DNA of 64,000 bases from Pegea sp. RAD2-039 (Eukaryota; Chordata; Thaliacea; Salpida; Salpidae), in the NCBI GenBank assembly GCA_034620365.1, contig JAQGEQ010000296.1:62001-126000 (forward strand), in the 5' to 3' direction. The notes under the pieces are model-generated. The model was not told the origin of the DNA. It saw only the letters and a list, made by a program, of their open reading frames with translations, and searched no databases. The translations under genes and the position numbers were made by a program. Each line of letters begins with the position of its first letter. Within the stretch, counting starts at the first letter, position 1. This document shows, in pieces, positions 46,058 to 59,146 of this stretch.

Positions 46058-46093
46058 TTCAAGGTATCTTAAAGACTATAAGTTGATAATAAA

Positions 46094-48179
46094 CTGCAAA
46101 ATGAGAAACAAAAACGTAAGTCAGAATGAGACAAGTTAGATTCTGTAAAGTTTGTAGAAGTGCCGCGGGTTGGAATTGTGAGACAAATTTCAAGCTCTAT
46201 TGAGCGCTCTAATAAATTCTCTCCGCTTTTATAAAACATTTAAAATTATTAAAAACACAAATAAAAATATAAATTTTATCTGCTAGTTAGTAGTTTAAAC
46301 CTTAAAAAAAATTTTACGGCTTGATTAAGAAGGATAAAAATAAAGAAATAGGTGTAAGTGCAGACCGCGTATGAATATCTAGATAGTTTAACTGAAGTTT
46401 AACCGCATGTTATTCTCACTTCGATTCGTGCAAATTTAAATATATTAGTTGAAAATCAAAAATTTAAATTAAAAATAGCATTAGTTAAATATATAAAATA
46501 AAAACTTAAAAGAATTATCATATAAAATTTTCAAATTAGTTTATGTTCATCTTTTTATTAGGAAAAATAAATTTTCAAGGCTAAAACAAAGTATAGAAAA
46601 TTAAATTTCGATTCGCTTTTTGTACATAATTTACAACTAAATGAAAACATATTAGAACTAGTTAGACTAAGCACTATAAGCAATAATTTGAATTTACCTT
46701 TTACCTATTTAGTGATAATATCAATGGTATAAAATGAATTTTATACATGACTTAAAAAACATACACTGAGCTTTCAAAAACCCGTTTTTTAGTCAACTAT
46801 AATCAAATACAACTAAAATAAGTTTAACAGTAACTAAGAAAATACCATTGAAAAATATAATTAGTTTTTGAATATAAGATATGCTACAGGACATTTTTGA
46901 AGATAAGAAAAGCGTTTTATAACAGTTTTCATTAAAACATGATTTCGAAAAAAGCTTCTTTGGTTAGGGCAATCTAATCCGAAAATCAAAAAATTTGTTT
47001 TGAAAGATCATAAAAAATTTAAAACAAAAGCTTTCAATTGATTTATAGCAGACTTTTACATTTGAAAACACTAATGGCTTTTAGCATTAAAAAAAAATTG
47101 TTTTTCTTAAAAATGAATTTTATAATATGTAATAAATAAAGTAATTTTATATTGAACTAATCACATTTTTTTTCTGATAATTTTATAGATAGTCCAGTTT
47201 TGTCAGTTTTTCGAAATTGTGAAAGTTTGTTGAAAATGGTTTGATACAAAACAAATAACTTTGTATAAATATTTATTTTTGATGCCTGTTTAGAATTGTT
47301 TATTTAGGTTAATCAATAAACTGTAATATATCAAATAAATAAATAAATGAAAATTTAATAAAATGATTTTTTTAACTAGAAGATCAAATTTTCAAAAATA
47401 ATATTTTTTGTTTGTGATACAGATAAAATCTAAACATTTATATCGAGTTACAAAAAGAATCCTAAAACTAAAATCTTAGATTTTATTAGAAAAAATATAA
47501 ATTCAACAATTAGTTTTATTGTTTTTTAATTTTGTTTCACATCAGATTATTATTATCTAATTTTTCATCATTAGAAACTTAATTTCTGCGTCATCTAAAC
47601 ACTTTTCTCCTTCAACAACATTTGCTAGCTTTTATTTTATGAATGAGAAGTTTAACTGAAACGCTTTTCTCCTATTTAAAGTTTGATTTAGAATTAGGAG
47701 AAATAAACATTTATTTATTTAGTATAAATTGTTTTCAAAGTTTTTTTTTGATATTAAAAATATATCATTACGTAATTGTAGATGTTTAAAAATTCATATT
47801 TTTATTATCGAACAGCTTAATTTTATAAATCTTTTTTGAGTTGAAATTTTCTGTCAGTTAAAAAAGTTTTTTTTTCGATTTTCTGGAAAATCCTCATAAA
47901 ATTGTTTACAATATTAGAAAAGATGTTTTTAAAAAAACCATTAATTATTCATTTTGTAAAAAATCGAATTTAAATTGACCATTATTAAACATATCGACTT
48001 ATTTCAAATTAACCAAATCTAAATTCTCTAAAAACTTAATTAAATTCAATTTAGAAAAACGGCCAAATTCGTCATCAACAAACAAACACTAACAAAATCG
48101 ATTTTTGATGACGTCATCAAATCTAAAAGCTCTCTAGTACAATCGAGTAGTTGAAATTGAAAGTTTTATTTTGAAAATA
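46094..48179. other. Intergenic region between 14-3-3 and TPI
   Basis: No gene seen. Upstream of 14-3-3 (46100-46220) is a slightly GC-richer stretch that may be its promoter; the rest is AT-rich. Confidence 0.55.
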
Positions 48180-51348
<3,169 letters not shown>

Positions 51349-51376
51349 TTTGAGATATAAATTTTTGATTTAATTT

Positions 51377-53139
51377 CTATAAATAATCTGATAAAAATAT
51401 AAAATTTTATGAAATGAACAAAATATTAAATAATTTAGCTAGATAATTTTTTAGTTTATTTTAAGAATTATTAATAGTTACAAGTAATAGTAGACTAAAT
51501 AGTTTAAAATAATTTATTTATTAACAAACAAAAATAAAACAAAAAATGAAGATAAAAAAAGTAAAAACTGATTTAGAAATAATTATTATCTAAAAATCTT
51601 TAATATTTAAAAAATGTAAAACATATAAATAAATTAAATGATTTATAAAGTAAATAATTACAAGATCTTAAACATTTAATTTAGTTTTAAAATATATCAA
51701 AAATGTATGAATTAAAAAATTAAAAAAAGAGAAAATTAAAAATATATTCCAGCTTTTTTATTAAAATTTTAAATTAAATTATTATTATTTTATTAAAAAG
51801 TTAAAATTAATTTTAATTAATATAAACATTTTCAAATATTCAAAATTTAATAGAATAAATCAAAAATATAAAAATTATCAACTTAATTTATTAAATTAAA
51901 ACTTATTAATATTAAATATGAAAGAAATAACTAAAAATTAAACTAAGAAAAGCAAATCAGATACTATTTCAACAAATAATTTATTATTAAGTCTAAAATA
52001 ATTTAAAAATAAATTTTTGTTAATAATTACTTTTGACAGTAGATTATAATTTAACATCTGATCTTTAAAAAAGTGAAAAAAAGAAATGCAATTTGTGCAA
52101 ATAATAATCTGAACTTCGTCCTTGACTATTTGACTTTAAAAAGTTGAAGATCAAAATTGAGTTTTTGAAATGTAAATATTCGTTATTCGGTTTCAAAAAA
52201 AAAAAATTCTAAAATAAAACTAAGATAATAAATAAAATTTATCTCAAAAACATTTATTAATTTTATATCTTTATGTAGTAAGTAAAAAATTATTAGTTAA
52301 AAATTTGTAGCAGTATTTTTATATATTGTATGTATAAAATTACAATATTTGTTTAGTTTTAGATGTCATCTTTTAATTTACACAATAAAAAATACAACAA
52401 TGATAATAGTTTGTAACATTTTTCGTTTATATAAATAATATAAATTATACTTCTAATAAGTGTATAAGATTTTCCTTAGTTTCTTATCTCCGTAAATTTG
52501 GTGATTATAAGATATACAAACAACTATTTAATCGAAAAATATTTTTTTTGAACAAATATAAATATTTGCCACAAACTAATTCAATGGTATACCTTCAACT
52601 TTAATTTTGAAAATTCTTTTAAACTAAAATTGGATGCTTGATGCTGTATTGTATATATTATGTTTTAATTCAGTTAAAAAATATAATAATATCAGATTTT
52701 TCTATTATAAAGCACAATATTTTACTGTACTTATCTAAGTTTTTCTTAAATTTAGACAAAATGAATAATTCGATTATAATACATTTACTTAGTTTTTATT
52801 ATGTTTTATTTTTTATCAAATTGTTGTAGAAAGTAAAGAAAATAAATTTTACTTAAATTTTTGTTGGTATGATTATAGGATTAAGATTTCTTCCACCAAG
52901 ATTTATCTCTACGAAAAAATGGAACTTTGTTTTATAAACGCAGAAGGTTTTACCAATTTGATTCTACCAAACTAGATTTTAGTGAGTTTTCAACTTGGGA
53001 TTTCAGCCAGAAGTTAAAGATCAGAATTGTCACTATGCTGCTACAAAAGTTCAAATCTGAATAAATTTTGATTTCAGTTAAACAAGTAGTTTTTGCGGGT
53101 TCAATCAAAAAGTAAAGTTTGATGCTAGTAATTATAACA
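51377..53139. other. AT-rich intergenic region upstream of TPI
   Basis: No gene firmly supported. A GC-richer stretch at about 52870-53065 has an open plus-strand frame of about 59 codons ending at a TAA near 53062 (includes GTLFYKRRRFYQFDSTKLDF), preceded by an acceptor-like AG. I do not recognise it. Confidence 0.45.
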
Positions 53140-54460
53140 GATTAAATTATTATATTGAGTATGAAATTTACGTTTATATTTATTTATTTCAATAAATGCG
53201 AATAAATGCGAAGGAGGGTGCCTGAAAAGAGCTCCTCCCGTTAACACACATTCTTACAAATAATATTTATTAAGTTAGAAATATAGAAAGCAAAAGATGT
53301 AACATTTGCCATTTCAGTAGACCTCAAAGCATATAACAGTGAACAATTATATAGAATGTTAATAATATTAAAAAGTGAAAAAGAATCACAGTTTAGAAAT
53401 GACAATGTTGACAATATTATAACGGTTCAACTTCTGCTTGAACAACGCGAGCGACTTCGACATGGCAATGTCTGATGGCAGCTGGTTCCATGTATTAATT
53501 GTGCGGTATGAGAAAATATTCAATCTGATTAATGTATCAGGTAATATAGGCTCATTAAGATGTAACGTGTGTCGTCTGAGCTGATATAACTTGAGGAAAG
53601 GACTAATGGAAAAGAAATTATCGAATTGAAGGTCGATTAAATTGTGGATAATTTTTTAAATAAGAATTAAGTCGTATTTAATCCGTCAGATTTCCAAAGT
53701 ATCTAAATTGAAGAGACTGAGACGATGTTTATAACTATCATATCTAATATTAAGTTTCCTACATACTAATCTTGCAAATGTGGCCTGAACAGACTCGATT
53801 TTTTTGATATCACTAACTTGATATGGCATCCATGCACTGACATTGTATTCAAGAATTGGACGTACGTACAATTTGAAAAGATTGATAAAAAAGCATGGGT
53901 CCTTAGAATTAAAGGTCTTTATAATAGGGAAGACAAGGTTGATTAATTTTCCAAAGATTTTGGAAACATAATTGTGCCATTTAAAGTCAGATGATAGGGC
54001 AATGCCAACGTCTAGGACCGAAGATACTCGTTGAATAAAAAATCTATTGATGCAGTATTGGTTCAAGGAATTTGCAGCTGGTATACGAGAAAAAGTTATA
54101 AGTTCAGACTTTGTGGGCTGGATTCTGAGCTGCCAGTTCATAGACCAGTTTTCTACAGTGTGTAGTGCAGTTTGAAGTTTTGAAGGATTACAAGATAATA
54201 GCTTGATATCATCTGCATACACAAACACACTGACATCATCTACTGCTTCTGATGAGGTCTTCAATGTTCAAGGTTATGTGACTAGAAGTAGATAAAGATC
54301 TCTCTACACGAGTTTGTTGGGTTCTACCTGATAGGTAATCTTCAATCCAATGTAGGATAAACCTGTTGATTTTTAAGTTTTTTAATACAGTAATGAGCAG
54401 ATTGTGTGGGACAGAACCAACGCTTTAGCAAAATCGAGGTATATGATGTCATATGATCAG
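53140..54460 (-). mobile_element. Decayed non-LTR retrotransposon (reverse transcriptase and 3' UTR)
   Basis: The minus strand encodes part of a LINE-type reverse transcriptase: DIIYLDFAKA (about 54445), VPHNLLITVLKNLKINRFIL and WIEDYLSGRTQQTR (about 54400-54310), then after a frameshift and a missing segment the catalytic FVYADDIKLLS (about 54220), SSDFKWHNYVSKIFGKLINL and YVRPILEYNVSAWMPY (53850). The open part is 53686-54264. The 3' end (53160-53450) recurs at 10110-10345, 32420-32480 and 63100-63600 and ends in an A/T-rich TTTATTTATT tail. Broken frames and the missing N-terminal part mean it is inactive. Jockey/CR1-like order is an inference from motif style. Confidence 0.9.
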
Positions 54461-56747
54461 CTTGATTTTTTAACGCTTCCCAAAAAAAAGCACCGAGTTT
54501 GGTTATAAATAGGTAGACGATAAAGTATTTATTGTCTGCTTGGTTTGTTTTTGATATCTGGTTTTATTTAATCTTTATTAATTTTGAAATATTTCGATAA
54601 TTACCGACTTATAAAATTACTTTTTTTGTTATAGAAAGTTTGAAACAGATGACAGAAAAAGTATTAAAACAACATTTAGATTATTAAACTTATTAAAGTT
54701 ATTAATAAATATTAAAGTTCTAGTTTTTCCACAATTTTAGTAGCATACATTTTATAAAGGAAATCTAACAAATAGAAGTATTTAAAATTTATTTATGTAT
54801 TTTGTAAATTTTAAACTTAACTATTATGTAATTATATTTTTGTAAATGTTAAAAATATTACACGTATTTAACTAAGTACAAATAAATTCTAGTAAAATAT
54901 TTAGTGAAGTTTGTGGTTTTGAAAAACAAAGGAATATTTGCCGTCTGTTTAAATTATTTCTACTTTTAAAATAATTATAAGAGCTATCTGTAACAAACTA
55001 GTTTGTCATCAAAAAGACATTTTTGTCATTTATTTATAAAGTCACATTAATAGATATTTTGATATCGATAATAATATCAATACGTCATGGGCTGAATTAT
55101 TGAATTTTTTTGTTTATATTACTTTTAACTTTTTAAATAAGGATATTTACAGCTTTTTACTTTCATTTAAAATTATTTTGATTTTAGTTTGTATTTGTAA
55201 TATTAATTAAACTATTTAAACAAATTATTTAAATATTTTTTTAGCGTATTTTACTATATTTATGTTTTAAATATTAAAATTGCTATTAATAATTTTTTAT
55301 TTTGTAATACAACTACTAAAATAAATAAATTCTAAATAAATAAATAAATAAAATGATGTATTTTGATTCTTTATTTGTTTTGAAATTTATACTGAAATTA
55401 TTATTATTTCTATAATATAATATTATTCTATTTATAATATTATTGAAATTTATGTTTAATTATTTCCCATGAATAAATGCTTTTTATGAAAATTAAATTT
55501 TAAATTTGGTTTTTGTTGGAAGTTTTTACTTTTAAATTTGTAAATTTTGATGAAGTTATTTAATTTATATATTATTTTACTAAAATATTTATATTTTTGT
55601 TTTTATGTCGATTGTAAAACTGTTTTATTTATTTATCAACTTTTTAAATATTTAGTTAAAGTAACAATAAATTATTACATTTTTTTGTTTCAACAAACTT
55701 AATTTTGAAAATAAATTTTTTGTTTTTAATTTTCTGGAATTTTAAAGTTGTTTTAAAGATTAAAATCAAAAAGAATTCAGAGGTATTTAAATTTATATAA
55801 ATTTCATCTAAATAGAATAATTGTTTATACTACACTAGTCCATTTGAAATATTTTTATTTTTATAACTAATTTCTATATTGTTACAAAATAATTTTATAA
55901 TTCTATTTATGATTTAATTAATTTGTTTGTTTTGAATTTATTATATATATACAATTTTAATAATAACTGACCATTTTATATCTAAATTATTTATTTAAAA
56001 ACTAAATAATTTTCAATTTTATGTTTTTTTATAAAACTGTTTTTAATTATTACTTTTTAAAGATAACTTTTTAAATTAATAAATTAAAATAATTTTATAA
56101 TATTTTTTATCAAGTAAGAAATAAACTTTAGAACTTTTTATCATTTAGTAGATTTATTAAAAATATTTTTTTGTGTATAAACATTTATATATTTGACTTA
56201 TAAAGAAAATATTTTATATAAAATTTTAATATTTATCTAGATATAGCTTTAATATATTATAATTTTTGTTGTCTATAGTATTCTTAATAGAAATAAGTTT
56301 TTCTTTTAGTTTTTTTTTATAATTTTATCCAAATGTTCAAGTGGTATTTATACTTTAGGAATATTGATTAAAAAAATAAATCAATAAGTGAAATTTGAAA
56401 AGGTTTTTTTATAATTCAATTTTGATTTTTATTATTTTTATTTACTTTTTGTTTAAATTATTTTCAGACAGTTTGTTTTGTTTGTTATTTTATTGCCCAA
56501 TAACTCTAAACCCTTTAATATATTTTAAGCTTCATAAATATATTCTAAACCCAAAAATTATGTTCTGAACCACTTGAATAATCTTTATGAATAACTTATT
56601 ATAATTCTACTTTGAACAAGTTTTTAATTTTTTTCTAATTTTAAATATTTTTTTAGTTAATTTTGTAGAAAAAAATATTTAGTCTTCAAAGAAAATCAAA
56701 TTTATTAAATTATTATTTTTAGAATAAATTTTATTTCATTTTTACAG
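54461..56747. other. AT-rich intergenic region before SIRT4
   Basis: No gene, RNA or ordered repeat seen over about 2.3 kb of extremely AT-rich DNA. Confidence 0.6.
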
Positions 56748-56784
56748 ATTTAAAAATAAAATTAACAAAATTAAAACCTGAAAA

Positions 56785-57690
56785 ATGTTTTTTCGTTCAT
56801 TATCTCGATACTGGCTTCTGATTGGTCGAAATTATTCACAATTCACTCCAAAACACACATCACCTACAGATCTTCAACTGGAGCAACTGCAGAATTTCAT
56901 CGACACCAAAAACAAGATCTTCATCCTTTCAGGGGCGGGTTTATCAACAGAATCAGGGTTACCAGATTACAGATCTAAAGATGTAGGGCTTTATGATCGT
57001 TCAAACCATCAACCGATCCAACATCATCAGTTTGTGTCTTCAGACTTCCACAGGAAGAGATATTGGGCTAGGAATTATTCAGGATGGGACTCTTATGAAG
57101 AATTCCAACCAAATTCAGCTCATTATTGGTTAAAAGAATTAGAAGATAGTGGGAAGGTGATTAGTCACGTGACGCAGAATGTTGATGGTTTATCTCGTAA
57201 AGCTGGAATTAAACACTTAATAGAACTTCATGGTTCTATGTTTCAAGTGAAATGTCTTGATTGTGATGACGTCACATCACGTCATCAATTCCAGAAGAGA
57301 TTAAAACTTCAAAATGTTGATTGGAAAAGTGAGGTATTAGATTGGAGACCGGATGCTGATGTAGATGTCTCAGATGAGGATTGTTTGAAGTTTCAAGTTC
57401 CTCCATGTGATGTTTGTGGTGGAAGATTGAAACCAAATGTTGTTTTCTTTGGTGATTCAGTTGATAGACATTTAGTTGAAGATTTATATCGTAAAGTTGA
57501 ATCAAGTGATGGTTTATTAGTTTGTGGATCATCTTTATATGTCTGGTCAGGTTATCGATTCGTGCGACACGCGCAAGAGAATCAAGTTCCAATTTTTATT
57601 ATTAATATCGGTGAAACTCGCGCTGATTCTATTTGTACTTTTAAAATTCAATCTTCTATTTCTCAAACATTAAATCAAATTTACATCTGA
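56785..57690 (+). CDS. SIRT4: Sirtuin 4, NAD-dependent deacylase (mitochondrial type)
   Basis: Intronless 301-residue class II sirtuin. Motifs: GAGLSTESGLPDYRS (50-64, NAD site), RYWARNYSGW (92-101), TQNVDGL (130-136), catalytic His in ELHG (149), zinc cysteines at 157/160 and 208/211, KPNVVFFGD (216-224), CGSSL (247-251) and NIGETRAD. The block KDVGLYDR…RPIQHH-like and RYWARN is specific to the SIRT4 type, which removes acyl groups or ADP-ribosylates in mitochondria. The N-terminus (MFFRSLSRYWLLIGRNYS) is Arg-rich without acidic residues, fitting a mitochondrial presequence. An acceptor (TTTTTACAG|ATTT) lies 37 nt upstream of the ATG at 56785. Confidence 0.96.
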   Translation: MFFRSLSRYWLLIGRNYSQFTPKHTSPTDLQLEQLQNFIDTKNKIFILSGAGLSTESGLPDYRSKDVGLYDRSNHQPIQHHQFVSSDFHRKRYWARNYSGWDSYEEFQPNSAHYWLKELEDSGKVISHVTQNVDGLSRKAGIKHLIELHGSMFQVKCLDCDDVTSRHQFQKRLKLQNVDWKSEVLDWRPDADVDVSDEDCLKFQVPPCDVCGGRLKPNVVFFGDSVDRHLVEDLYRKVESSDGLLVCGSSLYVWSGYRFVRHAQENQVPIFIINIGETRADSICTFKIQSSISQTLNQIYI

Positions 57691-57845
57691 TGACGTCATC
57701 GTTCTTACAGATGACGTCATCCTTTTTTTTAATTTTAATGACGTCATCAGCTGTTTATTTGACTTTTATCTCAACAATTTTTTTCATTTTAGGGACTTTT
57801 TAGGTTTTAAAATATTAAGGATCTCAAAAATTTGTTACAAAACAA
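57691..57845. other. SIRT4 3' flank with three TGACGTCATC copies
   Basis: Three TGACGTCATC(A/G/C) palindromes lie within 60 bp directly after the stop codon (57691-57750). Nothing else is recognised. Confidence 0.6.
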
Positions 57846-57849
57846 AATC

Positions 57850-58510
57850 TTTATGATAAAGAGGATGTCTTTAAGATTAAGAAGATATTTTTAAGATGAA
57901 GAAGATGTCTTTAAGATAAATAAGATGTCTATAAGATAAAGAAGATATTTTTTAAGATGAAGAAGATGTCTATAAGATAAAGAAGATATTTTTTAAGATG
58001 AAGAAGATGTCTATAAGATAAAGAAGATATTTTTTAAGATGAAAAAGATGTCTTTAGGATAAAAAAGATATCTTTAAGATGAAGAAGATGTCTTTAAGAT
58101 AAAGAAGATGTCTTTAAGATAAAGAAGATTTCTTTAAAATAAAGAAGATGTCTTTAAGATGAAGAAGATGTCTTTAAGATGAAGAAGATGTCTTTAAGAT
58201 GAAGAAGATGTCTTTAAGATGAAGAAGATGTCTTTAAGATAAAGAAGATATCTTTAAGATGAAGAAGATGTCTTTAAGATGAAGAAGATGTCTTTAAGAT
58301 GAAGAAGATGTCTTTAAGATGAAGAAGATGTCTTTAAGATAAAGAAGATATCTTTAAGATGAAGAAGATGTCTTTAAGATGAAGAAGATGTCTTTAAGAT
58401 GAAGAAGATGTCTTTAAGATAAAGAAGATATCTTTAAGATAAAGAAGATATTTTTAAGATGAAGAATATGTCTTAAAGATAAGGAAGATGTCTTTAAGAT
58501 GAAGAAGAAA
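57850..58510. repeat. 20-bp minisatellite (GAAGAAGATGTCTTTAAGAT) 3' of SIRT4
   Basis: About 32 tandem units with variants (AAGAAGATATTTTTAAGATG and so on). Purine-rich on the plus strand. The inner part (58090-58440) is the most regular. Confidence 0.94.
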
Positions 58511-58763
58511 ATAAGATCACATCATCCTCATATTAACTTTATTTTGACTTTCATCAGTATTATATTTATAATTAATTATTTATGATTATATATACTGAAA
58601 TAGCTTCAGTAGGTAGTTTGAAAAGTGCCAAAAATGGCTTTTTACTTTTATGGAATCCAAATAACAATTTTCTTATTTTGAGTGTTTGAACTTCAACTCA
58701 ACTAATTATAATTACTAAAATATTTATTAATTTTTCTTGATATAAATCATCAATAATTCCAAG

Positions 58764-58892
58764 TTTAATCACGTGACCAACTTTGAATCACGTGACCAGC
58801 TTTGAATCACGTGACCAGCTTTGAACCACGTGATCAACTTTGAATCACGTGGCCAGCTTTGAACCACCTGATCAACTTTGAATCACGTGATC
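58764..58892. repeat. 19-bp repeat with CACGTG E-boxes upstream of LARP6
   Basis: About seven units of AATCACGTGACCAGCTTTG, most with an intact CACGTGAC. It ends about 255 bp before the LARP6 ATG. It could act as a cluster of E-boxes for bHLH factors or simply be another minisatellite. Confidence 0.85.
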
Positions 58893-59146
58893 ATCTTCTA
58901 CTTCTTCTACTTCTAATTTTTATTAATTTTCCTCAATAATGTTCAAAATATTAAAAAAAAACTTTTTTTTCAGATTTTAGTTGTTTTTTTTTGGGAATTT
59001 GTTTCCGAAATTTAGTAAACAGGAAAAAGAAAACCAAATTAGAAAAAAGTAAATTTCCACATTAACTAATTTCCTAATATTTTCAGCAACAATTTTTTGT
59101 ATTTTTTTACAGATTATCTTTTATATAAATTAATCTTTTTATTAAT

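Noticed and set aside
57272-57592. 106-codon minus-strand frame within SIRT4
   Set aside because: Antisense shadow of a clearly conserved coding exon.
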